Translations under genes and position numbers: made by a program
Notes under the pieces: generated by a model
Databases searched by the model: none
Seen by the model: the letters and a program-made list of their open reading frames with translations, nothing else
What the model was told of the DNA's origin: nothing
Source of the DNA: Poteriospumella lacustris
Taxonomy: Eukaryota; Sar; Chrysophyceae; Chromulinales; Dinobryaceae
Length of the DNA stretch: 64,000 nt
Direction of reading: 5' to 3'
Assembly (NCBI GenBank): GCA_008000375.1
Contig: SMOI01000015.1
Span: 162,716 to 226,715, forward strand
In this document: positions 1 through 10,739 of the stretch, piece after piece
Layout of the letters: each line of letters begins with the position of its first letter
Numbering within the stretch: position 1 is the stretch's first letter

Positions 1-77
1 TTGCGAAACTGTATCATGGAATACCAACTCATCAACATTTTGGAATTAGACACTCAAAGTGGAATGATTCTGATTAG
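1..77. repeat. Inverted repeat, left arm (partner 314-390)
   Basis: All 77 bases match the reverse complement of 314-390, and the match may continue left of the window. Identity stops just before the stop codons, so the unique loop is 78-313. The arms are MCM7 coding sequence. Confidence 0.9.
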
Positions 78-84
78 CAGTTAG
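1..84 (+). pseudogene. MCM7: C-terminal end of a second MCM7 copy, cut by window start
   Basis: Bases 1-84 read as 27 codons plus a stop in frame 1 and encode the same tail as the MCM7 gene on the other strand, ending ILISS instead of ILISN. Bases 1-77 are an exact reverse complement of 314-390. The rest of this copy lies outside the window, so I cannot tell whether it is a full second gene, a fragment, or an assembly artefact at a contig end. The two tails point at each other and are 236 bases apart. Confidence 0.6.
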
Positions 85-306
85 ATTTCACATGTAAGCG
101 CGTTGTAATTCCAAGTATTTGAATGGTATTGAATTTGCGTAGAGATGACCACGCTTACAGTGTTTAGCCGGTTGATAGTAGACGACGCACTGACGAAATA
201 AGGCAAGTGCTGGGCACATCTACAAGCTGTTCGTTGCTTCATGTGTCTAACGCGTACAAATGTCTTATAATATGACAATACTTAAGATATTACAATAGCT
301 TCAGCA

Positions 307-3001
307 TTAATTACTAATCAGAATCATTCCACTTTGAGTGTCTAATTCCAAAATGTTGATGAGTTGGTATTCCATGATACAGTTTCGCAACTGATCAGCT
401 GTAAAGCCCTTTTTCAAGATCATGGCTTCCACGTCTACATATCTTAACGCGCTGGAAGAGATCCGTGAGGAAAAGTCTTTGATCACGCCGAATATGCGAG
501 AAAATGTGTCGTCGGAATCCTGAGTGCCAACGTCTTGAACCAAAGAGGCTTTAGATGCGTAGTTGATCCGGATCGCTTCGTTGACATCGGCATGGCTTAC
601 TACCGTCGACAAGCGCAAGCGGGCCAAGGCTTGGCTCAGACGCAGAATCGACAAGAGCTGGCGCGCTGTAATGACTGCTTGGTTGTTTTCATCTGCTCGG
701 CGTTGGGACTGGGTGGAATGAGAAAAGTCATTTTCCCGCAAACTGACGTATGCCTCCACAATGTAGTTGCTCAACTCAGGAGGAATACGAGGGGTAAACG
801 ATCTTGCTGCTGCTATATATCGTTTGAATGCCTCCAAGGATATCACTGTGTCTTCTTGCGAAACTACCCGCGAATTCTTGTGCACGGATAGCACATGCCT
901 CGCCAGCGCCGCGTCTCTTTCGATATTTTGGTTGTCCAGAAGGAGGAAAAGCAGATCAAATCGCGATAAGAGGGAGTTCGGCAAGTCAACATTTTCCGAA
1001 ATACTTCTCCGTGTGTTGTATCTCCCATACAACGGATTGGCTGCTGCGAGCACTGCTGCGCGCGCATTCAACGTAGTCGTGATTCCCGCTTTGGCTATGG
1101 ATATAGTCTGCTGCTCCATCACCTCATGAATCGCAGTACGGTCGTGCTCGTCCATTTTGTCGAACTCATCAATGCAGCAGATTCCCTTATCAGCCAGTAC
1201 CAAGGCGCCACCTTCCAGGGTTAAATCGCCAGTAACGGTGTCCTTCACAACGGCAGCAGTAAGTCCGACACCGGAACTTCCCTTGCCAGTCGTGTAGATT
1301 CCACGTGGGGCGATTATCGATACATACTTCAAAAGCTGCGATTTAGCCACACCAGGATCGCCCATAAGCAAGATATTGATATCCCCGCGAATCCTCATCC
1401 CATCAGACATTTGCTTTGTTACTCCGCCGACCATTTGCAGCAGTAACGCCTTCTTCACATCCTCATGCCCATAAATTTCGGGGGCGATCGATAGTGCCAA
1501 TTTAGTGTATGGGTCAACATCCCTAGCAATTTCAAGGATAGAAGCTTCGTCAGTATCTCTGAGAAGCAGGGACGAAAAGCTCAACTTTTGCTTTTCGATG
1601 GAAAACGCCTCCATGAACACATCGGTCTGAAGACCGGCCGTTATCGCTCTGTATCCTTGGTATTTCACCTAAAACAGAAAATCCAGCAACGTTAGCAACC
1701 TGCAAACATCGTCCCCAATAGCATCGCGAGTGAGGGGACATACCGCCAGATATACGCCAGTCACGGTGATAACATCACCCGGAGAACACTGCCGAACCAA
1801 CTCTCCACTACAACATTCATCCAGGTGAATAAGTATTAGCAACGTCATGGACAGTGAACCTATTCTTACGTGCAGTTAATCACGATGGATCTTGGAATAT
1901 GCCCGACGGGGACTTGATCAGGAAGTTCTTGGACTTTGATTTCCTGGCTCTTCACGAATCGAGATCCTCGCGTGTGCATGATGAGCTTCCCCGCTGTCTT
2001 GTTGTCAGTACAACGCTTTGATGGACATTTATCCAGAGGAAGGAACTGGTTGCCGTTAACCTGTATGCTCCGTATTCTCCAGTTAGTTTCCGAAAGGATC
2101 CTGTGAAGGCGGTTTTGTACTTACATCTTGGAAAATCTCTGAGCCGCATACTTCGCATGTATAAGTGCACACTCGGATCCTGGGCTTCACATCCGACGCT
2201 TTTGTGACCAATCCTTTCACTGTAACCAAATGACCGATGTCTACACAGTTCAAAGCACCACATAATCATCAAAAGCGAAGAGAAGCAAAGTGCAGTTCTA
2301 TTCGCTCGCTACCTTCGGCTTTGATTTCTCGCAGCTTCACCGGCTTTATGCCCTGAAGTGACTTAAAAACAACCTGATAGCGTCGTTTCAGCGACATTGG
2401 AACATCTGCTACCGGCAGATTCGCGTTCTGGAGAGTTGTCTGGAGGCTCTTTCGCTGATTCTAACAAGCCATACGGAGTCGACGATATTAGGCAAACCGA
2501 AAATCAACATCTTCGAGATTGTACACTCAATGGATACCTGAATCGTATCTATCACATCAAACCATTGGCATCCAGTCGAGCTTTCGGGAAGTAGTTTATC
2601 CACTTCGTCTTCGAAGTATCTGATGTATCGAACAGTATTCGCCTGCAAATTTCCGACAAACTCTGTGTCGTTTTTGAACTACTCACAACATAAAAACGTG
2701 AGAATGATGGCTTGAGGCTCGAAGTTCCATAACGATTGTCAATTACCTTCAAAACATCACTGAGATCGATTTCGATAACTTGTAGGCTTCGATCGGCCAC
2801 TTGTTGCTGCAATCATTGTGGATGGATTAAAATCAACACAAAATCCGCACAGGCAGCACAAATTATAGATTGACGTACCAGCATGTTCATATATTTCAGC
2901 TCGCCATACTCATCACGAAAGCTGGACAAAAACTCGTTGCACTTGGATATTTCCTTGGCTGGGTCAGGGAGATCACTCAAGTACTTGACCGATGACGCCA
3001 T
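307..3001 (-). CDS. MCM7: DNA replication licensing factor MCM7
   Basis: MCM7 is a subunit of the MCM2-7 replicative helicase in the nucleus. The large 3' exon (307 to about 1669) carries the AAA+ core: Walker A GDPGVAKSQ, Walker B CCIDEFDKM, and the arginine-finger motif SRFDLL. Upstream exons, read through short GT-AG introns, give the N-terminal A domain from the ATG at 2999-3001 (MASSVKYLSDLPDP), then NLQANTVRYIRYFEDE, a C4 zinc ribbon (CEVCG then CPSKRC), and the OB-fold segment GELVRQCSPGD. Key blocks such as SIAPEIYGHEDVKKALLL and DQVPVGHIPRSI match MCM7 rather than MCM2-6. There are about seven to eight exons. The gene looks intact. Its 3' end is duplicated in inverted orientation at the window start. 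It shares a 490-base spacer head-to-head with the PPC-domain gene. Confidence 0.95.
314..390. repeat. Inverted repeat, right arm (partner 1-77)
   Basis: Exact reverse complement of 1-77. It lies inside the last coding exon of the complete MCM7 gene. Confidence 0.9.
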
Positions 3002-3491
3002 TTGTGAAAAGCCTTCTCAGATATTTGTGTCAAAATCGGATCTTCAGGGCATCAAAATGGCAACAATAGCCCCTTATCTGGTATCCTCTCTTTGTGTTGT
3101 CGGACTGATGCGAAGAGAAGCCGAAGTGAATGAACTTGAACATAACATGAGATTTTAGAGTATTCAAATCCAACAAATCTAGACGAAGGGTACATATTTG
3201 ATTACAAAGACACTGTAGTATCGGAGCTATAGCTCTACGCTATGAACCTAGGACATGTTCATTTCCAGTTCATGTTCACGTTCACCCTTCCGGCTTCCAA
3301 ACTAAGGAACATAAAGGCTCTTTGGTCTTCGATGGGCGTTGAAATTCCATACTACAAACAGGGTAAGGAGGGATATCTGTCGGTGTCCCATTCTTTCTCG
3401 GTCTCGGTGCGAACTGGAGGGCATCGCCCACACCCACTCCATATCGGCAATTTTCGTATATTCTGCGCAGTGGGGAAATGATCACTAAAAC
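3002..3491. promoter_or_regulatory. Divergent spacer MCM7 / PPC-domain gene
   Basis: No supported gene. It lies between two opposite start codons and must hold both promoters. I see no clear TATA box or repeated operator. Confidence 0.4.
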
Positions 3492-4238
3492 ATGACGGAA
3501 AAAGAAATCAACAAATGTAAAGGGGGGTTCCTTTGGCTCGTGATTTTTGTTTGGCTCGCCATTTCAACCATGGTGCTCTCATCAGAATCGGTAAATCAAC
3601 TCGCTCTAGCCGAGGATCTTGATTATGGCTTGGGTTCAATCCCGAGAAGTTCTTCTCTGCACACATTTAGATTGAAACCAGGTGAAGATCTTAAACGGGG
3701 TATAAGCAATTTCGTGTCGGAGCGAAAACTTCGAGCTGTTTCTATCCTCACATGCGTGGGCTCCCTACGGCAAATCAACATTAGACTCGCAACTTCGCGA
3801 AATGGAACAATGCGATATTACTTTCGGGACAGGGACACATTTGAGATTGTGTCTTTAGTGGGGACTTTCGAAAGCTACGGGGACAAACCTACTTACGGCC
3901 ATGTCCACATCTCTGCTGCGGACTCAAACGGGACGCTTGTTGGTGGACATTTAATGAAGGGAAGTATCATTTTCACCACGGCGGAAATCACCGTTGTTGA
4001 AAACCACGAGATTCAATATAATCGAGTGTGGGATCGACAGACAGGATTTAATGAGTTGGTGGTCGAAAAGAGAAGCTCAGCAAACAGTATAGTCCCAAGG
4101 GACGATATTCTCCAGAAAGATCGAAACGGCGATAGAGCTACTGGTATATGGAAGAGACGGTTGCTCGCAGGACTTTCAAATGTGTTCGCAACTTTAGATA
4201 TTTCTGATAGCAAAGAAGACCTGGAAAGCATAATTTAG
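3492..4238 (+). CDS. Membrane-anchored or secreted PPC (DUF296) domain protein
   Basis: A single-exon protein of 248 residues. Residues 13-31 form a hydrophobic stretch (FLWLVIFVWLAISTMVL) that fits a signal peptide or signal anchor. Residues about 55-175 match the PPC/DUF296 fold: HTFRLKPGEDL, AVSILTCVGSL, the histidine-glycine signature GHVHISAADSNGTLVGGHL, then an ITVVE strand. In plants this domain sits behind AT-hooks in DNA-binding proteins; in bacteria it stands alone and the histidine cluster can bind metal. No AT-hook is visible here, and the hydrophobic N-terminus argues against a nuclear DNA-binding role. The function is unknown. The start was chosen as the ATG directly before the hydrophobic segment. 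AATAAA lies just after the stop (near 4258). Confidence 0.75.
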   Translation: MTEKEINKCKGGFLWLVIFVWLAISTMVLSSESVNQLALAEDLDYGLGSIPRSSSLHTFRLKPGEDLKRGISNFVSERKLRAVSILTCVGSLRQINIRLATSRNGTMRYYFRDRDTFEIVSLVGTFESYGDKPTYGHVHISAADSNGTLVGGHLMKGSIIFTTAEITVVENHEIQYNRVWDRQTGFNELVVEKRSSANSIVPRDDILQKDRNGDRATGIWKRRLLAGLSNVFATLDISDSKEDLESII

Positions 4239-4292
4239 TTTTGTAAAGAACAGGAAAAATAAATTACTTAAATAACTTCCGGCTATCGACAG

Positions 4293-6892
4293 CTAAAAAC
4301 CGCAATCTCTGATATGTTTCGTGTAACCTTGGAATACACCAGAACGTGTATTGCATTGGAAATTGACGTTGAGGGAAACAATGTAGTGTATCCAAAACGT
4401 GGGAACAAATAAGTAATCTCCAGGCTGCAGAATTACTTCGTTCCCAGCTACCTTCGAAAAGTTTGGAAACGAATCCAAGTCAGGCTTTGACCAGTCCACT
4501 GCACTATGTCGGCCTGAAGGGTGAGACGGGGGCAGCATATGCATGTTTTTACATTGATCGGGGTGGGTCATAATCCATCTTCTTAGTCCACCAATTTCAA
4601 CCACGGCGTTGCGACTTCCATCAAAGTGAGCTTCGGCGATAACTGATCGCATCCCGAATCTGCAATGGATCCCATGCTGTTCTCTGGGATTTACCATAAA
4701 AAGACTTTTCTTGGGCTTAAAAAATGGCAGCTCATCAAATAGCCATTCGTTTCCCATGTCAGAACTGACTCGGAAATAGCGATGATCCCTTTCTTCTAAA
4801 CTTTTATTTTGACCACTTTCCGCGAGATGAACCCAGTCCTTGTACTTCATAGACGTAATTTTCGTGGGCGGCTGCCAATTTGCCTTCTTCCCACGCAGAT
4901 TACCTCCCCTCCAGTACATGAAATGGTTCGATTCTGATGCTTCAGTCCGATAATTTCTATTTCCCAGGAGTTTATTCATATAGTTGGCATCATTCCACTT
5001 CTTCACCACTTCATCGACTTCGGGAATGTTGTACATGATGAACGGTACCTCTTTCTCGCGATAATTGTAGGCCTGCTGAACTTGTGTTTCATTGCGATAA
5101 TCGAAATGACAAATTGAATCGTAGTGAAATGGAGGGATTTCTGTTGAGTCTGTATTCCAGTTGTTCAAGACATCCATGATGGGATACGCTTTAGGATAAT
5201 CACTTGTTGGAAACAATGGACAGTCGACCTTGTCAATGGGCTGGGAACTGTGCGTGTTCGCATGAGGCAGCCAAGGAAGGTAGTTCTGTGGGCGTAAAAC
5301 CTTGCTATGACGAGCTTGGAATGATCCTGGGACAGGATTCGGATCGCCGCCCAATGGCCCATTAATGGAAGCATCCCCTTGGATATCCTTCAAGACCGAC
5401 CAATCAGGGACATCTCCGGTCAATGAAGACTTGATCTCGTGATCGACATTTAAATTCAAGATGGCCCCAACAGCAAACCGATTCATTCTTTCGTAAGACG
5501 GTTTCAGAATGACATCGGCATACTTTTGGATAGAGCTGGTGGCGCGATTATCTTTATCACTTGAATCACCAAAGAATAATCGTTTCGCAGAGTTTCTACT
5601 CTTCGAATAATGCTTCGCTTCCTCATCCATTTTGATTAGCTGAAAAGAATCAGGGGAATAACCAAAAAATGGCAAAACTAATCGCGGTACAATTCCAGGG
5701 AGACTCTCATAGTTGATAAATAACGCACGCGGCTTCCCTTCGGACGTCTGATTGTACTTTTGAAAAGCATCCAACGCAAATCCACAAAGCATATTCAAAT
5801 GCGCAGCGCACCTATCAGTTGGCCAAAAACAGCGTTAAATGGCAGCGAAAGTATCATGGAGATAAACAAACGCATACATACCATGCATCATTGGAAGCTC
5901 GGGCGCCATCAATTTCATTGATAACTTGTTTCACTTCTTTAGGAGGGGCGCGCTTGGAGCGTAAACATGGCGCGGAGGAAACACTTTTTGCAGGATCCAA
6001 GTGGGACATCATGGTTTGCACGGGTTGACGAAAAACAAATGCCCACGGAGTGTCAGGAAATGCCTATAAAGTGCCAAACAACATTACAAACAGCCACGAA
6101 GAAACGGAATGGGCGTACCTCCAACGCTATCTGGATTTTGGTCGTCGTTATTGATTGGAATTTGACAAAGAGCTTGTTGTGAAAAGGTGATCGCCCCATC
6201 AAGGTCAAAATGTCCCGGAAAAGCTTCACTTGGCGCTCATGCGAGCATGAGGAGCAATGCAGAATAGCATTGGCGATCGGCGTAGATTCACTGAAAACAA
6301 GCGCAAAAGGATCACAAGCCAGGAGGTTTGCCACCAATGTTGAGCCCACCCTGCTCTCATGAAACACAAAGCCGCTTGGCTTCACGACTCTTCCTTCAGG
6401 ACTATCTTTTAGCCGTTCAACTTCATTCAGTAAAGTGGATAGTCTTTCGCGACGACGGTTCGATGCAACACAGGAGGATTTAGCCTCCAGATCGCGGAAC
6501 ATCGGCGAAAAGTGTGGTTGTTGAAAATACTGCTTGAAATTTAATTTGCACAGCACAACCATTGGGTCATCGGAGCTGTCAACGTCCACATCGATCGGAG
6601 TCCAAAACTCTTGGCTCCAATCGGGAAGCGTTTGCGTGATAGCATGATGAGCAGGGAGCCAACTCTGAATGGTCTTGCTAATATTCAGAGCATATTCATT
6701 TCCTACTTGTAAATTGGAGTTTGTACTTGGCCCAGACAAGGACTCACTAGGAATCATCGCTGCAGAGAACAAGATTCCTATACAAACCAAAACCGTCATA
6801 CCGCCGATCAAAATCCACAAACTCCAGCTTGTCAACCCGCTTCCACCGGGTGCTCCCTTTTTGGGCAGCTTATCGACACTTTTCGCCCTCAT
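4293..6892 (-). CDS. Type II membrane protein: sulfotransferase-like domain fused to JmjC/cupin domain
   Basis: Three exons are joined by GT-AG introns near 6057-6115 and 5800-5870. From the ATG at 6890-6892 there is a short basic cytosolic tail and a membrane segment (LWILIGGMTVLVCIGILFSA). A P-loop-like PAPS motif FHESRVGSTLVANLLA follows (around 6340-6370), then PDTPWAFVFRQPV and a closing block PRALFINYESLPG, as in sulfotransferase folds. The C-terminal half is a JmjC/cupin-8 type domain with the Fe(II) pair HFD (4620-4632) and the distal His in FWIHYIV (near 4385-4395). The anchor suggests action in the Golgi/ER lumen or at the cell surface; substrates are unknown. The reading frame stays open upstream to 7018, so an extra 5' exon is possible. 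Both domains look catalytically complete. Confidence 0.75.
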
Positions 6893-7286
6893 CGTATCCA
6901 ACAACAAATGTTTTGGTGTTCTGTATTCGTCGTTTATCTTCCTTTCCAGTGAGTTTTCTTCGCCTTCGCCATCTCTTCTCCTTGAATGGGAAATGTCTCC
7001 GAAGCTCTGACAGTACAATTTAGTACCAAATCTTACACTTATAATAAGAGTAGATAAACAAGATATTATGTACTACTTGCATCGAGTGGTGGTCCACGCC
7101 TGAAGGTAACGAAGTTCTCTCACTATTGTTAATCCACGAAAGAATACAATTTCTGATTGGATAGAGGTCGAAGACGTTTCTTATTGTTTTTGCATTGTCA
7201 AAGCTGGAATCCGAATTGGCATATTTTGTTCAAAAAAATTTCCATCGCAATCATTACTTCATTACGCTCTCGTTGCTTTCGAAAAC
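6893..7286. promoter_or_regulatory. Divergent spacer sulfotransferase-JmjC / KH gene
   Basis: AT-rich spacer between two opposite starts. The part up to 7018 could be a further 5' exon of the minus-strand gene. Nothing else is recognised. Confidence 0.35.
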
Positions 7287-9028
7287 ATGGAAGACTCTCG
7301 ACACATTGAAGACGACCGGTCAAGCAGTATTGTGAACCGGACAGAAGATGAAATTTTCGCGAGCGCTCCATCCACAACAGTTACGATGGCCTGCCCACCA
7401 GAAAAAGTTGGTCCGTTGATTGGAAAGAAAGGGGTTGTTGTTCAGGAAATCATGAGACGCTCAATATGTAGAATTTATGTTGACCAAAATTATCCTGAGG
7501 GCCACCCTCGCCAAATCCAAATAACTGGGCAACCCAAGAATTTAGGCCTCGCAATAGCGTTGGTAACTTTGGTGATGGAGCATGGTCCATCAATTATTTC
7601 TCCTTCACACAACAATCCTGATGCGAATCCAGAAGCACCGGATGTTTCGAGTGCATATATTCAGTGTCCAGCACTAAAGGTTGGAGCACTGATTGGATCC
7701 AAGGGAAGCAATGTTTACGAAATTTACCAAAGAACCGGCTGCAAAGTTCAAGTTCTTCAGGAAACGTCATCGGATGGGTCGGATAAACGGGTGCTTTTGA
7801 CTGGAAATCCACAGCAAATCGAGGAAGCGAAGGCTCTAATCACACAACTTATCACGACGGGCGCTTTTGACCATGGTGTGGCAACTTCCAACCCAACAAT
7901 TGCAGCAAACCAAATGCAATCAAATTCCGGGGTATTGACAAGGACAGTCGAGACACCTATTGCGCCTGAGAAGGTGCGACTGGTGATTGGAGCGAAAGGT
8001 GTTACCATCGGAGAGATAATGAAGAGAAGTGGCTGCAAAGTTTACATCAACCAGAACTTTCCAGAAGGAGAAGATCATATGGTCGTCTATTCAGGAACAC
8101 CCCAGCAGATAGATGTGGCCAAGTTTTTGGTGGAAACTGTGGTTTTCCAAGGAATGTCTGCGCTCTATGGTGTCCTCAATGGACCGGAAAGTATTGTTAT
8201 CCAAGAAGTTAATATTTTTGAGCCACAGTTGGCGCGATTGACATCTGGAGACTCTCTTCAAACAATTCAAACGAGAAGTGCGGTGAAGATAAATGTGGAC
8301 TCAACCCCCAATGTCGAACCAGCGAATACGTACCGAGTGTCGATCATCGGGAAAGTAGATTGCGTTCATTCCGCCATCAAACTGATTTATCGGGCCGTTG
8401 GTTCGTCAGTTGGTGAAAATCCAGTCGAAAGTAGTGATCAAATTCTTCCACAAGCTACTGGGGCGATTTTGGCTCTCGGAAAGGACGGGACATCCGGCCA
8501 CTTGGAGTCGGCGTTCACTCTTTCGGATGGGAATCAACAACAAGTTGCCGAGATAAACAATGACGTCATGGGTCGTGTGGTTGGCGCTCGATCGGCAACG
8601 ATCGGTCTAATCAAAAGCAAATCCGGAGCAAATCTTCAAATTTTGAAGGCTGACAGCGCGAAAGGCACAACACGAGTAGTTATTACCGGTTCCGCTCACA
8701 ATGTCTCTTTGGCAGCGCAAATGATCCAAGAGGTTTTGGTTAATGGTACCGCGAAGCTGCTTAAAATGTCCGATGCCCCCACACCAGTCAAACAAAGCTC
8801 TCCCATACTGCTTGCAACCCGCTCTGACGGAGAGGGCGTGAGCTACTTCGCTCACCAATCGGCACCCGCGCCTGCTTTTTACGGTGCAAGTGGTCTCCCT
8901 ATATATCCCCAAGTTGCAATTCCTACACAGGTATGTTTTCTGTCTTTTGAAGTATACTGAAGCACAAATAACAGACCCTACTTTGCCAGGTAACTGTTCA
9001 CCAATTTAGCAACGGGAAAAAGTTTTAG
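7287..9028 (+). CDS. Five-KH-domain RNA-binding protein
   Basis: Exon 1 is 7287-8930 and exon 2 is 8975-9028, with a 44-base intron (GTATGT...ACAG, phase 0) and a stop at 9026-9028, giving 565 residues. KH domains 1-3 carry intact GxxG loops: PLIGKKGVVVQEI, ALIGSKGSNVYEI and LVIGAKGVTIGEI. Domain 4 (IQEVNIFEPQLARLTSGDS) has lost the loop, and domain 5 has VVGARSATIGLI. Such arrays bind single-stranded RNA, as in vigilin or PCBP/IGF2BP-type regulators of mRNA fate. The tail is Ala/Pro-rich. If the last intron is retained, translation ends about 10 codons later at 8958-8960. Close orthology is not clear to me. Confidence 0.85.
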
Positions 9029-9117
9029 CGCTCCGACATAACGAGATTGGATCAGTGATTTAACGATTAATGATGAATCAGCTGGAGTTTACCGGGGAAT
9101 CAACACCGCTCTTATCT

Positions 9118-10531
9118 TTACAACTTCATTCTGTAAAAGCAAAAGTACGCCATGTCTCGGTCGCCTCCACCGTTGAGGAGCAAAATTTCCTCAATGGTCG
9201 CTTCAGAAACTTTGTCGTCGTTGAATTTAATCCATGAGTTCGTCTTTGAGGAGCGAACGTAGCTCATATAGTGTCCAGAGTCGGCCGATCGACCTTGGTG
9301 TGTTACCACACCACATAATTCATAGATCCCTGTGAATGTTGGTGGTAGTCCAGTGTCGGACGAGGAAGCAGCTGCTGTCTGGGAAACTGTTCCTGTTTGA
9401 TCAGCTTCTCGCGCACGGTGGCGGGCATTGCGCAATTCCCCTTGGAGTTCCTCGCTGCAAAAGTCAAATATATCCAATGTCTAATTGCGAAATAGAAATA
9501 GATATAAGATGTTCTGTTCATACACAACTTCCAACACACAAAGCGCATACCTCCGTAAAGCTAACAGCACGAAGGATTTTGCACTTCGATCCAGCAGATT
9601 CGCGCGACTCTGGCGTTGCTCTCCAAAAAAAGCGCATGAACTGAACACAAAGAACCGAAGGAAGAGATGCGATTCTTTGCTTCTTGGTCCAAAGTGAATC
9701 ACGCTGGAGGACGTCGGATCGCTTCTCCAAAGTGCCTTCAAGCCCTAGCTTGATTCCGTCTGCAAGGTGATCAACGACAACACTCGCTCCAGCACCACCA
9801 TTGATATTGCAAACAAGCTTGTAAACAACCTCTTCTCTTTTCACAACAGGTTCTTCAGCAGATTCTGTGCAAGTCAGAGTTTCCTCCATTCGCAACCCTA
9901 TTGCTCGCATGAATTCAGGTGTCATTCCATTTTGAGTGATGGCAGACATCAGGGCACCGAAGAACTCATCAGCGTCTTGCTGCATATATCGCCCCTGCTT
10001 CATTTCGTTAAATTGAGGATAGAAGGTGCGCAAGGTTTGAAGGAATCGGTAGGGGAGCACCGGCGCAGATGAGCGATCGAGTTCGTCAAACAAAAGCTGA
10101 AGTTGAGTGGCGAGAGGGTGGACGGAAAGGAGAGATTTAAAACCGTCGACGAAGCGCAAGCATTGGACAGTTGCATTCATGTAGCAAGTGTTTCCCAAAT
10201 TAAGTAACCCAGACGGGAGTTCCGCGCCCGCTTTAGCCCGCTCTTCAGCGCTCATGTCTTCGACAAATTTGACCTCACCAGCCGGCTTCGACACGATGAC
10301 ATCCGCCGTTCCCATAAGTGTCACAACAAGAGCATCATTGATGCTACAAGTTGTAAGATCGGCATCATCCTTCAATATTCCTGCCCAAGCACCTTTGCCC
10401 ATGAGTTTCTGTCTCTCTGGGGGGACGTTGGTAAGACTGAAGAGCTGAGCTTTAAATGCACCAACGCCCAGCTCGGGGGCCAAGTCTACTTGGTAAGAAG
10501 ACTTATTCCACTTAACGGTAACCAAAACCAT
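9118..10531 (-). CDS. USP14: Proteasome-associated deubiquitinase USP14/UBP6
   Basis: Two exons (10531-9551 and 9480-9118; intron of 70 bases, phase 0) encode 447 residues. An N-terminal ubiquitin-like domain (MVLVTVKWNKSSYQVDL, with the KLMGKGAW turn) targets the proteasome. The USP domain follows, with the Cys box LLNLGNTCYMNATVQCL and the His box RSADSGHYMSYVR, ending in DKVSEATIEEILLL and YFCFYRM. It trims ubiquitin chains from proteasome-bound substrates. The length is close to the family's usual 480-500. The start is the ATG before the Ub-like strand; the frame is open a little further upstream but has no ATG there. It is tandem with CNOT1 on the same strand. Confidence 0.95.
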
Positions 10532-10739
10532 AGTTTTTCGGCTTTCAAAGAGAATCAAAATAGCTTGTGAAACCACGAACCGCTTCGCCGACAGCGATCA
10601 ATCGTCGCATCGTCGTCGCATTGTTTTCTCAGAAGTTCCACAGCCACGTACTTATTTCTATGACATATATCAATAAGTAATGGAAACCAAAAACTCCTAA
10701 TGTACTTGAATTACAACAGAGAACAAACACACGGATAAT

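Noticed and set aside
1-390. The inverted repeat as a terminator hairpin or telomeric structure
   Set aside because: The arms are MCM7 coding sequence with a 236-base loop, and there is no telomere-like repeat.
9336-10072. Plus-strand ORFs opposite USP14
   Set aside because: They overlap conserved USP exons and have no recognisable content.
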